From the IMG/VR virus record IMGVR_UViG_3300015360_000032, positions 16,924-80,923 of that record: a stretch of DNA of 64,000 nt. One strand, 5' to 3'. This DNA comes from a virus. Positions 35,262 to 43,818 of this stretch are shown here, one piece after another. Numbering within the stretch: position 1 is the first letter of the stretch; every line of letters begins with the position of its first letter. Below the pieces are notes generated by a model. The model ran no database searches, was not told the DNA's origin, and worked only from the letters and a program-made list of their open reading frames with translations. The position numbers and the translations under genes were made by a program.

Positions 35262-35577
35262 GTTCTTTCACTCCTGCGGCTACTGCCTCAAGCAAATGCG
35301 TGTGCATAGTCACAGGAGATGGTTGCCTATCAGAGAACATGCTACCTACGACAGTAGCTAGGTCGGTGACTGTAGCCGTTCTCTCCTGTGCATCAATTTC
35401 TACTATCGCTTCCAGACACATCATAAATCTGGATATCGGGTAGTCCCTGATGTCTCGGAGGCTATGGCCTTTCTGCACTAGCCTATTCACTGACTGATTC
35501 AACCAACGTGCTTCACTCAGGGTGTAGCCTTCCCCGTCCCTTTTCTCATGTCTTTGAGGGAATTTTTGCTTGCCCAC
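35188..35577 (-). CDS. Tail assembly chaperone, frameshift (T-like) product
   Basis: 129 residues in the -1 frame relative to the upstream chaperone, overlapping it by 61 bases and the tape measure by 74. No ATG or ribosome-binding site is present at its left; the first possible start is GTG at 35577. This is the standard layout for a GT-type fusion made by -1 ribosomal frameshifting. Candidate slip sites on the minus strand are A-AAA-GGG (35544-35538) and G-GGG-AAG (35535-35529). The product region (NQSVNRLVQKGHSLRDIRDYP) is helical, as expected for the T part. Confidence 0.75.
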   Translation of the reverse strand: MGKQKFPQRHEKRDGEGYTLSEARWLNQSVNRLVQKGHSLRDIRDYPISRFMMCLEAIVEIDAQERTATVTDLATVVGSMFSDRQPSPVTMHTHLLEAVAAGVKEHGPNQPDRRSNPGSRRTQPRPQQT

Positions 35578-36113
35578 AACTTTGTGAAGACCATCAATGT
35601 CGGGGGCAAGCTCCGGGAAAAAAAATGGTAATTCACCAGGAAGACGGTGCCCACCACTAGAGCCCCTTCGTCTGCCGTAAGATCACCGAATTCGTCTTCG
35701 TCAATGCTGGCGAAGGTAGCGATGAGTTCGGGGACGATTTCCAGGGAGGCCGCGAGCAAGGCCATGAGGAGACTGACGTTTCCGAGAGCCTTGCCCACAA
35801 CCTCCTCAGAGGTGAGGAAAGATAGATCGACCTTCGAGGGGTCTTTGCCCGCCGAGATTGCAGCGCGTTGCGCGGTTGCAAAGAGGTCGATCAGATCAGC
35901 AAGTTGCCGCTTGTCCAGAGCATCCAGAATTCTCTGGAAGAACTTCATGAGCAAGGGAAGCTGCTTCATGGTGGCGGGGTAAATCCTTACCTCCCGCCCC
36001 CGAAACTTGACGGTGTTATCGTGTTCGTCGAACAGAATTCCCGCAGCTAAGGAGATGTCCGTACCGGAGTCATGATCGGATGACTCGGTTAGAGACGGAG
36101 TGGTTTCCAGCAT
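35517..36113 (-). CDS. Tail assembly chaperone, G-like
   Basis: 198 residues from MLETTPSLTESSDHD (36113, AAGGG eight bases before); a longer frame begins at 36155. A mostly helical protein (KFFQRILDALDKRQLADLID, VVGKALGNVSLLMALLAASLE) just upstream of the tape measure and overlapped in the -1 frame by the T-like frame. It keeps the tape measure soluble before tail tube polymerisation. Assigned by synteny and the frame overlap more than by sequence. Confidence 0.75.
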   Translation of the reverse strand: MLETTPSLTESSDHDSGTDISLAAGILFDEHDNTVKFRGREVRIYPATMKQLPLLMKFFQRILDALDKRQLADLIDLFATAQRAAISAGKDPSKVDLSFLTSEEVVGKALGNVSLLMALLAASLEIVPELIATFASIDEDEFGDLTADEGALVVGTVFLVNYHFFSRSLPPTLMVFTKLWASKNSLKDMRKGTGKATP

Positions 36114-36390
36114 TGTTTGTACCCTTAGGCGACATGTACCGCCGCAACTTTTCAACAGGGCTAAGGGCTTCTACCCGATCTAACAGCGCTTCGGTCTCAT
36201 CCACCTTCTTCGCTATTGAACCGGAACCTTCTCCCAACCTAAAGGGACGTGCCGCATTTGATCGCGCTAAAGACTTTTGATTCTTCTCGCTTAGTGCGTC
36301 AAACACATCCCCCGCCTTGTATTCTGCATTACCTAACAACACTTTTCCAAGAGCTAGCACGGGAAACGCAAATTTTGACCTGTCTGTCAT
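36070..36390 (-). CDS. Hypothetical protein before tail chaperones
   Basis: 106 residues starting MTDRSKFAFPVLALGKVLL after TAGGAAATACC. Basic and helical, overlapping the chaperone start by 44 bases. It is the first gene of the unit after the tail tube terminator. No family recognised. Confidence 0.6.
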   Translation of the reverse strand: MTDRSKFAFPVLALGKVLLGNAEYKAGDVFDALSEKNQKSLARSNAARPFRLGEGSGSIAKKVDETEALLDRVEALSPVEKLRRYMSPKGTNNAGNHSVSNRVIRS

Positions 36391-36410
36391 GGTATTTCCT
36401 AAGTTAAAAT

Positions 36411-36440
36411 GAAAAGGGCCGGGTAGATTATCCCGGCCCC
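36411..36440 (-). terminator. Intrinsic terminator after tail tube gene
   Basis: On the minus strand GGGGCCGGG-loop-CCCGGCCC is followed by TTTTC: an eight-pair GC stem (36416-36423 with 36432-36439). A perfect dyad copy (36444-36461) lies between the gene stop and this terminator. Confidence 0.85.
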
Positions 36441-36443
36441 TGC

Positions 36444-36461
36444 TTTGAAATCAATTTCAAA
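36444..36461. repeat. 18-bp dyad, perfect arms (near terminator)
   Basis: TTTGAAATCAATTTCAAA between the tail tube stop and its terminator. Confidence 0.9.
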
Positions 36462-36462
36462 G

Positions 36463-37248
36463 TTACGCGGCGATGCGGCGCTCGGTGAAATACTTCGACA
36501 ACGCCGGGTTGGTAACCAGCGGGTCGGGCAGCATGGTGCCGCCGAATTCGCCAGAGCCCAACTCTTCGTTGATGAACTCCATGCCAGTCAGCGGATCGAA
36601 CGCAGCGCGCGGGATTTCGATCAGGCGGAACGTACCGTCAATCGTGTTCAGGCCTTCGAAGCGCAGGAAACGCTCCGGGGGCGTGCCCGTGGTAAACGAC
36701 TCGATCTTGTCGTGCGTGGCGTACGTGTAATCGACCTCCACCATCTCGCCCGGGTCCGCATCAACTACGGTAGACGTAGAGCGGATGTAGACCATGCCGA
36801 ACTCGAAGTCCACATGATAGTCCACACCTTCGACCAGAGCGGTCGGGGTCACAACCGTCATGATGCTCAGCGCCGAGACATCCGGGAACTTCAGCGGGAT
36901 GCCAAAGCCACGACGGGCAAGGTGGGCTTCATTCAGGACAGCCGCGCCGGTAACAGACGACCGCGAGCCGTACAGACCGAGGGCCAGCAGATCGAGGGTC
37001 AGGGACTCAGAGGTGAACTTGAAGTTCGCCTTGCGCTCCTGGATGATCGTCAGGTCAACGGCACGCTCGCCGCTCATCGATTCCTTGTGTTCGAACTTCG
37101 TGATTTCGATGTCGATGGACAGCGAGGTTACGTTACCGACGAAGACAACGTTCTTCCATTCGCCAGTGCTGGGGTTTCTATCGCCAATACCCAGACGGCC
37201 TTGACCGCTGTAGTAGTAGGACGTGGGGACAGGACGTACGGTAGGCAT
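36463..37248 (-). CDS. Major tail tube protein
   Basis: 261 residues. GQGRLGIGDRNPSTGEWKNV, FVGNVTSLSIDIEITKFEHK and ESMSGERAVDLT fit the tube proteins of siphoviruses (beta-sandwich with a conserved Glu-rich loop). Strong AGGAG start, dedicated terminator downstream and position between the tail terminator-like gene and the chaperones support a highly expressed tube subunit. No contractile sheath gene is nearby. Confidence 0.85.
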   Translation of the reverse strand: MPTVRPVPTSYYYSGQGRLGIGDRNPSTGEWKNVVFVGNVTSLSIDIEITKFEHKESMSGERAVDLTIIQERKANFKFTSESLTLDLLALGLYGSRSSVTGAAVLNEAHLARRGFGIPLKFPDVSALSIMTVVTPTALVEGVDYHVDFEFGMVYIRSTSTVVDADPGEMVEVDYTYATHDKIESFTTGTPPERFLRFEGLNTIDGTFRLIEIPRAAFDPLTGMEFINEELGSGEFGGTMLPDPLVTNPALSKYFTERRIAA

Positions 37249-37270
37249 TTCGGAAATCTCCTTGGAGGGG

Positions 37271-37795
37271 TTAAGTAACTATCGGGCCTACGGTGATCAC
37301 CGCAACACGCCACACTTGTGCGTAATACAGCATCGTATCAGTAGACTCTGGGATGTTGGGTCCCTCTCTTGCAAACGCCCAAGTCCTGTTTGCAAGGTCC
37401 CCAGAAATGTGTGTACCAAGAATCCTGCGACGCAGAACCGTCAACAGTTTTGCGGCTTTCGCCCGCTCATCACACGTCTTGCCTGTAGGTACCGCGAGGA
37501 TGATTTGAAATATGTAGTCAATGGTCTTTGCCGCCTGTCCACCGGCCACATTCAAATGATCCTTCGGGTTCGTTGTTATCCTCGTCGGCTCAGCACCCGC
37601 ATATGCTACCCCAACTCCGATCTTTTGGCACAGGTCTGTCTCTGTTTTGTTCTCTAAGTCGTCAATGCTGAACACGCCATACACAGTTTGAGCGATTCCG
37701 GCCGCAGTAACTGCAAGCTGAACCTTGTCAACTAGGTCCTGCTCCATGCGCGAGAGCATGTCATCATCAGCGTTTAGTCTTAGTACCGTAGCCAT
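37271..37795 (-). CDS. Putative tail terminator / tail completion protein
   Basis: 174 residues starting MATVLRLNADDDMLSRMEQ, overlapping the upstream stop (TGATG). The fold pattern (N-terminal helix, central beta hairpin, IFQIILAVPTGKTCDERAKAAK, C-terminal strand) and its place immediately before the tail tube match tail terminator proteins. Assigned mainly by order: connector, gpS-like, this gene, tube. Confidence 0.65.
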   Translation of the reverse strand: MATVLRLNADDDMLSRMEQDLVDKVQLAVTAAGIAQTVYGVFSIDDLENKTETDLCQKIGVGVAYAGAEPTRITTNPKDHLNVAGGQAAKTIDYIFQIILAVPTGKTCDERAKAAKLLTVLRRRILGTHISGDLANRTWAFAREGPNIPESTDTMLYYAQVWRVAVITVGPIVT

Positions 37796-38274
37796 CAGGC
37801 GCCCTCGATTTGTCTTGCTTTGCGTCTCATGAGGCTGTCAACCGCCCGCACATCCAGAGCCGCGATTCCTAGGAACCTGCGAGCCGGAATCCTGCCCGTG
37901 CCGTTGTTTTGCACTCGGGCGTATTCTGCAATGTCCGGGTCTTGAATACCGATGCGGAATCCGCCGCCCGTGTTGATTGCGAAGCTGCCCAGGCCACCCA
38001 CAACTCGACGGATCGAATTTCGTAGGTCTCTGGTGTTGACCAAAATCTTGCTGCCGCCGAAGTTTTTCTTTCGACGCTTTAGTGTGGCGTCGGACAGCGG
38101 AGCCCACGGTATCCCGTCTGGAGTCACTTCGCTGTCAAAACGCTGCAATGTGCGGCGAAGAATGAGGGCACCGACCTCCTCCGTGAGCGGCGGGAGTGCA
38201 GCCGTCCTACGGATTCTTGCTATACGGTCTCTGAGCTTATCGGCACCGCGAACGAATGGAGTATCCGTAGCCAT
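37795..38274 (-). CDS. Virion morphogenesis protein, gpS-like (tail completion)
   Basis: 159 residues. RFDSEVTPDGIPWAPLSDAT, LKRRKK, TRDLRNSIRRVV and YARVQNNGTGRIPARRFLGI are characteristic of the phage virion morphogenesis/tail completion (gpS) family. It joins the tail to the head connector. It is coupled at both ends (TGATG overlaps). Confidence 0.88.
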   Translation of the reverse strand: MATDTPFVRGADKLRDRIARIRRTAALPPLTEEVGALILRRTLQRFDSEVTPDGIPWAPLSDATLKRRKKNFGGSKILVNTRDLRNSIRRVVGGLGSFAINTGGGFRIGIQDPDIAEYARVQNNGTGRIPARRFLGIAALDVRAVDSLMRRKARQIEGA

Positions 38275-38942
38275 CAGCTATCTCTTGCCTCGCCCCAGAT
38301 CACTTGCTGTCGCGGGCGCTGATACCGGCTGTAGATTCGGGTGGTAATAATTCTTTGCAGACTGGACGAGACGAAATTGGTGTCCATCTCCTTAGTCAGT
38401 CGCGGCGATAGATGCTCGACGCGATACCACTGCACAAGACAATCAACAACAATTGCCTTTAGCCATAGAGGGATGTTTTCTAGAACTCTTTGACACTCAT
38501 CGTAAGGGGTAGGCAAAGGGGATGGCGTGATCGGCTCAAACCCAGAGATGTACGAAACAGTGATCACCCCTTTGTTCCAGTTTTCAAGGGTGATGATCCC
38601 TTTATGAAGATCGATGTCGTCTTCCGCCGTGAAATCAATTTCAATTCCCTCCGCGTCGAACATCTGCAACGTGTCGGGTACAACAAATCCGTTGGTCAGG
38701 CGCAGAATCAACGTAGGCGTGGGCGGGTTCAGCGAGGGAAAAGTCGGCGCGATATAGGCGGGCAAACGAAACCGATCAACATGCTCGCCCAGGGTAAGGC
38801 TATCCACATTCAGAGCATCCTCTACCCGGGGGGTGATTAGCTCTAGGATCGAAATCATTCCCGCGTCTGTGTCGGAAATTACAGACCCCCCGCAGCTAGC
38901 TCCTATGGCTAATGCGACTGCTGACGGTGAAATCAAAAGCAT
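38274..38942 (-). CDS. Head-tail connector (adaptor) protein
   Basis: 222 residues. Helix-rich ends (LKAIVVDCLVQWYRVEHLSPR near residue 170) with a beta insertion fit the gp6-type adaptor family located between capsid genes and gpS-like genes. A dyad copy (38628-38645) is read GIEIDF. Start has TAAGG before it. Assigned from order and helical pattern. Confidence 0.65.
   Translation of the reverse strand: MLLISPSAVALAIGASCGGSVISDTDAGMISILELITPRVEDALNVDSLTLGEHVDRFRLPAYIAPTFPSLNPPTPTLILRLTNGFVVPDTLQMFDAEGIEIDFTAEDDIDLHKGIITLENWNKGVITVSYISGFEPITPSPLPTPYDECQRVLENIPLWLKAIVVDCLVQWYRVEHLSPRLTKEMDTNFVSSSLQRIITTRIYSRYQRPRQQVIWGEARDS
38628..38645. repeat. 18-bp dyad copy (intragenic)
   Basis: CGTGAAATCAATTTCAAT in the connector gene. 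Confidence 0.75.
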
Positions 38943-38963
38943 GGGGGTCGCCTTAGTTGCGGT

Positions 38964-39308
38964 TTAAGCCGTGGCTTGCGCAGTGCGCGTACGCATCGTA
39001 CGCCGGCGCTGCGGCGGGGCTGTTTCTTTCTCGTCATCATCCCCGGCAACCTCTTCGATCAATCGCTTGGGCTTGTTCGGCACTGCCGTGAGCTTGACCT
39101 CAGAGAAGTCCCAGTGATATGCCGTTTCCGAGGGCTGCTCCGTCCAGTAGGCAATGAATTCGCCTTCCGCGTTAGTACGTCCGGATTCGAGAAGCTTTTC
39201 AGCAACTTCATCCGAGAACAGGCAGCACTCTTTTTTCTTGACAATAGTGCCCATCGTTGCACGACCAACGTACGTTTGCAGTGCGACAAGCTTCAAAATC
39301 TTCGACAT
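38964..39308 (-). CDS. Hypothetical protein of the head-tail joining region
   Basis: 114 residues starting MSKILKLVALQTYVGRATM, with ECCLFSDEVAEKLLESGRTN in the middle and a basic tail of Arg and Thr. Small proteins of this size at this place are often head-closure or capsid-associated, but no family is recognised. Confidence 0.6.
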   Translation of the reverse strand: MSKILKLVALQTYVGRATMGTIVKKKECCLFSDEVAEKLLESGRTNAEGEFIAYWTEQPSETAYHWDFSEVKLTAVPNKPKRLIEEVAGDDDEKETAPPQRRRTMRTRTAQATA

Positions 39309-39350
39309 GTTTCATTCCTTCAGGGTTAGAGCGTGTACCACGCCGAATAG

Positions 39351-39368
39351 GGCACAGTATTATGTGCC
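39351..39368. promoter_or_regulatory. Short dyad in intergenic gap
   Basis: GGCACA-GTATTA-TGTGCC forms a six-base inverted repeat in the 76-base gap between the genes at 38964 and 39385. On the minus strand it contains CATAAT, a -10-like hexamer, without a good -35. Operator or promoter function is weakly supported. Confidence 0.3.
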
Positions 39369-39384
39369 ATAGAAAACCCCAAAG

Positions 39385-39696
39385 CTACATAGATCGACCA
39401 ATCAACACGATTGATCTGTCGAGTGTCAATGGCGAGGCCCCAGATGTAGTGATGCGGCAAGTGACTGTGTACTTCACTTTGTCCACAACGCCAAAGATGT
39501 CCAGGCTGACAACTCCTGCAAGCGCGGTAAGAGAGACTACCGTGAGTGGCATACCCACCGGCAGAACAATTTCAAAGGAGGCGATTGTGAGTCCCCCTTT
39601 GGAAGTTAGCCACGGATTAAAATTCCAGTGATACCTGCCCGTGTTGTTCGGGTCGAGGTATCTGCGCGGGGGGATGTACGGGGTTTCGCAACTCAT
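39385..39696 (-). CDS. Hypothetical small structural protein
   Basis: 103 residues starting MSCETPYIPPRRYLDPNNTG after AGGAACTACC. The second half is beta-rich with PVGMPLTVVSLTALAGVVSL. Its position behind the large repeat protein suggests a virion component. No family recognised. Confidence 0.55.
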   Translation of the reverse strand: MSCETPYIPPRRYLDPNNTGRYHWNFNPWLTSKGGLTIASFEIVLPVGMPLTVVSLTALAGVVSLDIFGVVDKVKYTVTCRITTSGASPLTLDRSIVLIGRSM

Positions 39697-39719
39697 GGTA
39701 GTTCCTTCAATATTGTAGA

Positions 39720-42338
39720 TTAGACACTAAAAGTGTCGCCTTCGCCACAGGGCTCTACAGCATCTTCTGGTTGGGCACATACCTCTACGTTATCCGTCTC
39801 GCCATAAACGATAACAGTGTCTTCTTCCGCGCCTATGATTATCTGGCCTGCAAGGATTGCCCCGCCGACTCTGACAGTAGGCAGACGGCCTAGGATTACT
39901 ACCGTGCCAGTGCCTGCGTTAGCTGTCTTGCTAACCGTCGCGGTAGGGGCAAAACCTTGAAGCGCAATAGAGCCCGCACCGACCTCTAGGGCTGACTTTG
40001 TTGTCTGCGGGGTTTGCCCTTCGACGCGGATAAGTCCTGACGGAACCCCGACGAAGACATTTCCGTCAATCCGAGGCGCCTGCCCTTGGGTAGATACTGA
40101 CCCCGCGCCAGCTTGTATGACGACACTTACGACAACCGTAGGTGCGGGGCCTTCTAGCGAAACTGCTCCCGCGCCAGGACTAGCCGACGAAGCTGCACTC
40201 GCCGAAGGCGTCTGGCCTGCAACAGATACGACGCCCGAGCCCGGCTGGGTCAGTTGGTTGCCAAGAATCGTAGAGGTTTGACCCGCAACCGATACCGACC
40301 CCACGCCCGGTGAGACAACGAAGCCAACATTTACGATGGGGGCTGCCCCGGCTATCGTGACCTGTCCACTTGTCGGCTGAGCAATACGGTTTTGGATGAC
40401 CGTAGGCGCTAGGCCCGTGATCGAAACGTTGCCCGCACCCGGTTGCTCTATGGCGTTAACCAGTAGAGCCGGGGCCAGACCTGTGATCGAGACCGCGCCT
40501 GTCGGCACTCCAACCGCACGACCAATCAGTATGCTAGGCGTGAGCCCTTGAATCGCAATCGAGCCCGCAGGGATCGGCATACCCAGCAACAAGCCGGGTG
40601 CATAGCTGACAATCGAAATTTGCCCTGCGTTGGGCGCAAAATTAGTATTCCCCGGCGCAGTGATGATTACTGACGGGGCGCTTCCTGCAAGGGATATCAG
40701 GCCCGAGCCGGGAACAAAGACTCTGCCGGTTACCGCATTCGGCGCACGCCCTGTGAAATTGATTTCAAAAGTTGCAGGCTGGACGACGCGCCCAGACACC
40801 AGCGTAGACGTGAGTCCGCTGATCGATATAGAGCCGGCTCCGGGCTGGACAAGCCCGCCACGGATGATTGCGGGCGCTAGGCCGGCGAGGGAAACATTGC
40901 CCTGCCCTGGCTGCTCAATTTGCCCAATTAACGCCTGTGGGGCCTGCCCTGCTACCGAGAGAGCCCCTGCCCCTGGGCTGACGACGAATCCTCGAATAGC
41001 TGCGGTATTTTGCCCAACAAAAGCAACGCTACCGACCGCAACAGGGAAGGCGCGATCAAGACCCGGGGCTTGGCCGGATACAGTGATTGCTCCGGGTCCT
41101 GGCTGCGCGATAGACCCGCGAAGGGCAATCGGGGTAAGACCAGTCAGCGTTACAGAGCCAGAAGCGGGAGTAGCTGCCGCTTCTTGGTTTAGAGAAGGTG
41201 TTTGTCCGTTTACCGCGATCTGGCCCGCACTCGGCGCGGCAACAGACCCGAGCAATGCAATCGGGGTCTGTCCTATTGCATTGACTGCCCCCGCGCCGAC
41301 CGATATCGATACACCGGCTGACGCCGTGGTGAACGTGGCACTGACATCGACATTCGAGTCAGTCGTACCATCCGACCAAACAAACGCTAGCTTGTAATCA
41401 GTACCCGCTGTGAGTCCTGTGGCGGGATTCGACAGCGTAAAAGTCGTGGTCGCAGTGGGGGATGACTCATGGCCTGCCGCGATTGCTGCGCTGCTTGTGG
41501 CGTCTTGCCCAGCCTTGATTTGCGCAGCATTCGGCGCGCTGCCTGCGGCGGCATAGATTACCCAGTAAATCTGTGGATTGACTAGGGTTTGGCCGATGAC
41601 GTTAATTGCACCGACAGGAACGCTGATAACCGTGAAGTTAAGGACTGCGGGAGTCTGCCCAGCAATCGTGATGGAGCCGACTGGAACACCGATGATGGTC
41701 GGGGCGACAGCATCCGGAGTGAGACCTACAGACGTGATTACACCCGCGCCGATAGAGACGATGGTGTCTCTGAGAGCAACGGGTGTTTGGCCGGATACGG
41801 CGATAGTTCCCTGCGCGGGAGCAGTAATCGAGCCCACAAGGGCTATAGGCGGCGGGCCTGTGATTGTCGCCGCACCAGACCCTGGCGCGAGAATGTCACC
41901 TCTCAGTGAAATTGATTGCAATCCTGTGGTCGTGATTGCCCCGACTCCGGGGGAGGCAAACGCCGCTACAAAAGCAACCGTGGTTTGCCCGGTAACAGTA
42001 ACCGCCCCTTGAGCCACGCCAATAACCGTATCACGAAGAGCGACAGGAAGCTGCCCAGAAGCTGCAATAACGCCGGAAGGAATACCAATGAGTGTGGCTT
42101 GAGCAACAGCGGGGGTTTGCCCCGAGATGACGGTAGCCCCCTGCGCTACCTCAATGATCGTATCTCTTAGAAGTGCAGGAGTCTGGCCTGTAACGCCTAT
42201 TGAACCGGAATCGGGCGTGACAGCGACGTTAGGGTCAGCGATTCCAAACGATAGAGACGAGTCGAACCACGCCAGCGGCGAGACGAACTGCGCGCCGAAG
42301 GGATCATTGATTGGGGAGGCTTTTCGGGGTAGAGGCAC
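39720..42338 (-). CDS. Large repeat protein (GQTP/GLAP repeats), probable virion surface protein
   Basis: 872 residues from a GTG start. Nearly the whole protein is built from about 30 imperfect repeats of 24-26 residues of the form (G)AxSVTGQTPALLRDTIxxVGxG, with NGQTP, GLAP or GPPP variants. Between residues about 255 and 335 lies one non-repeat segment (YWVIYAAAGSAPNAAQIKAG, a fibronectin-like or tail-domain segment). The C-terminus is acidic. This is a beta-solenoid or fibrous design, probably an appendage or neck fibre. Two dyad copies occur inside (40752-40769 and 41905-41922). Confidence 0.7.
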   Translation of the reverse strand: MPLPRKASPINDPFGAQFVSPLAWFDSSLSFGIADPNVAVTPDSGSIGVTGQTPALLRDTIIEVAQGATVISGQTPAVAQATLIGIPSGVIAASGQLPVALRDTVIGVAQGAVTVTGQTTVAFVAAFASPGVGAITTTGLQSISLRGDILAPGSGAATITGPPPIALVGSITAPAQGTIAVSGQTPVALRDTIVSIGAGVITSVGLTPDAVAPTIIGVPVGSITIAGQTPAVLNFTVISVPVGAINVIGQTLVNPQIYWVIYAAAGSAPNAAQIKAGQDATSSAAIAAGHESSPTATTTFTLSNPATGLTAGTDYKLAFVWSDGTTDSNVDVSATFTTASAGVSISVGAGAVNAIGQTPIALLGSVAAPSAGQIAVNGQTPSLNQEAAATPASGSVTLTGLTPIALRGSIAQPGPGAITVSGQAPGLDRAFPVAVGSVAFVGQNTAAIRGFVVSPGAGALSVAGQAPQALIGQIEQPGQGNVSLAGLAPAIIRGGLVQPGAGSISISGLTSTLVSGRVVQPATFEINFTGRAPNAVTGRVFVPGSGLISLAGSAPSVIITAPGNTNFAPNAGQISIVSYAPGLLLGMPIPAGSIAIQGLTPSILIGRAVGVPTGAVSITGLAPALLVNAIEQPGAGNVSITGLAPTVIQNRIAQPTSGQVTIAGAAPIVNVGFVVSPGVGSVSVAGQTSTILGNQLTQPGSGVVSVAGQTPSASAASSASPGAGAVSLEGPAPTVVVSVVIQAGAGSVSTQGQAPRIDGNVFVGVPSGLIRVEGQTPQTTKSALEVGAGSIALQGFAPTATVSKTANAGTGTVVILGRLPTVRVGGAILAGQIIIGAEEDTVIVYGETDNVEVCAQPEDAVEPCGEGDTFSV
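40752..40769. repeat. 18-bp dyad copy (intragenic)
   Basis: TGTGAAATTGATTTCAAA in the 872-residue repeat gene. Confidence 0.75.
41905..41922. repeat. 18-bp dyad copy (intragenic)
   Basis: AGTGAAATTGATTGCAAT in the 872-residue repeat gene. Confidence 0.65.
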
Positions 42339-42382
42339 GACTGGACTCTTTTGGGATTAAATATCTGGGGCTTAACTACCGC

Positions 42383-43642
42383 TTAGTTATCGCTCACGCA
42401 GCTATGCCCGGCAAGCTCAAACGCTGAGGTCGTCACAGTCACGTTTGCCGTACCGTTCGACATGGCAAGCTCCTGACCCATGAATGCAGTAATCAGTGGG
42501 ATAGTCGTGCTAGTTGTCGTGTCCACCAGAGTTGTGCCTGTTGAGCCATCAACCAGAGCATAACCAATGACACCGCCACTCGGCGCAGACCATATAAAGG
42601 CATCGAACCATTGACCGGCCGCAAGAGCGGCCCCGAGGGTGATCGCTGCCTTGGTAGCTGTCGTGCCGTCTCGTGTCACAAAATTCAGCACAGTGGCCGC
42701 TTCAGTCGTGTCATGCCAGAACCCGCAGCCGTTGCCGGTGAGCGTATCTGAAATGACCCACCCCGCATTGCTGTCGTTGAGACCTACGAAGAGCCGCACT
42801 GTCGCGGCGGGCCACAGCCCGATCTGAAAACGGGCGTGGAAATCCCAGCCCCCAAGCCCGGCTGCATTACCTCTCCAAAATCTTTTTTCTGCTGTCTCGG
42901 TTCTCAGCCCGAGAATCTGATTTGTTGTCGTGACAATGTTGGCCCAGCGGGTACGTTTTTGTTGATTGTAAAGCGCAGGAGCCGTGCTTGACGGGGTAGG
43001 GTGAGAGACTGTCCCGCCCGTAGTCCATCCAAGGCCGTAGTTCAAGCCGACCGTGGTGCCGTTGTTCGGCAAGTACATTGAATAGCCGTTTTCGCTAAGC
43101 TTGTCCTGCACCGTCTGGTCTACCCCTGACGGGACGATGTACTTTAGCTTCATTCGCCCTGCACGTTTGCGGGCAAACACAGCTAGAGTATCTGTGTCTG
43201 CGGCGGGGTGAGTGCCACCGATGTAAGCCCCGAATATCAAATCTTGAATCGTGCCCTGGAGCTTGATGACGCCATCGGCACCGTAGTATGTCCAGCCACC
43301 ACCCTCATCCAGTATCACTCTCTCCCCCGCGAGCAGCGTGCCTTTCCACAGAATAGCGGCGTCAGTGCCGTCGAACATATCTACAGTGCAGAGATTCGAC
43401 GTGGCCGCGTTATTGTGCGCCGTGATTTCCCTGACGCTGCGGGCCGTACTTGCGGCCGGGCTGCCGATAATGGTAGTCGTTGCAGCCGTTGTGATATTCG
43501 TTGGCACGTCGCCGAAAACAGTAAAATTCGATGAGGACGACATCGGGTTCGGCACGTCCACGTAGGAGACCGAGACTTCGATGTCTCCTACTGACCCGGG
43601 GGTAAGGCGGATGACCTGGGAGGTAGTGGTGAGGGCTTTCAT
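42383..43642 (-). CDS. Structural protein with lectin-like C-terminal domain
   Basis: 419 residues. The N-terminal third holds STARSVREITAHNNAATSNL and TLLAGERVILDEGGGWTYYG, a pattern common in phage tail and neck proteins. Residues 230-400 (FWRGNAAGLGGWDFHARFQI, LFVGLNDSNAGW, CGFWHDTTEA, VLNFVTRDG) look like a concanavalin-type beta sandwich. A fibre or appendage role with carbohydrate contact is likely; family not certain. Confidence 0.68.
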   Translation of the reverse strand: MKALTTTSQVIRLTPGSVGDIEVSVSYVDVPNPMSSSSNFTVFGDVPTNITTAATTTIIGSPAASTARSVREITAHNNAATSNLCTVDMFDGTDAAILWKGTLLAGERVILDEGGGWTYYGADGVIKLQGTIQDLIFGAYIGGTHPAADTDTLAVFARKRAGRMKLKYIVPSGVDQTVQDKLSENGYSMYLPNNGTTVGLNYGLGWTTGGTVSHPTPSSTAPALYNQQKRTRWANIVTTTNQILGLRTETAEKRFWRGNAAGLGGWDFHARFQIGLWPAATVRLFVGLNDSNAGWVISDTLTGNGCGFWHDTTEAATVLNFVTRDGTTATKAAITLGAALAAGQWFDAFIWSAPSGGVIGYALVDGSTGTTLVDTTTSTTIPLITAFMGQELAMSNGTANVTVTTSAFELAGHSCVSDN

Positions 43643-43656
43643 AGCAGGGTAGTTCC

Positions 43657-43818
43657 TTAGAAAGTGATCGTCACGCGGGGCGTAACAGTCGTTGTCATAA
43701 TTGCGGTTACGGTCGCGGCAGAAAGGACAGGGGCGGGTACTTGACCCTGATACGCCGGCACCAACAACGCTTTGTCCGTCGCGTCATACCGGGGAATGAA
43801 GACCGCTTGGGTGGTCAT
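43657..43818 (-). CDS. Small hypothetical protein
   Basis: 53 residues from ATG at 43818 (MTTQAVFIPRYDATDKALL), which overlaps the upstream stop as ATGA; a longer frame begins at 43851 but lies inside the upstream gene. Thr/Val-rich and strand-forming. Its place among repeat and lectin-like genes suggests a small structural partner. Confidence 0.55.
   Translation of the reverse strand: MTTQAVFIPRYDATDKALLVPAYQGQVPAPVLSAATVTAIMTTTVTPRVTITF

Noticed and set aside
40630-41397. 255-residue plus-strand open frame
   Set aside because: Antisense of the repeat protein; composition mirrors its repeats and no ribosome-binding site is present.
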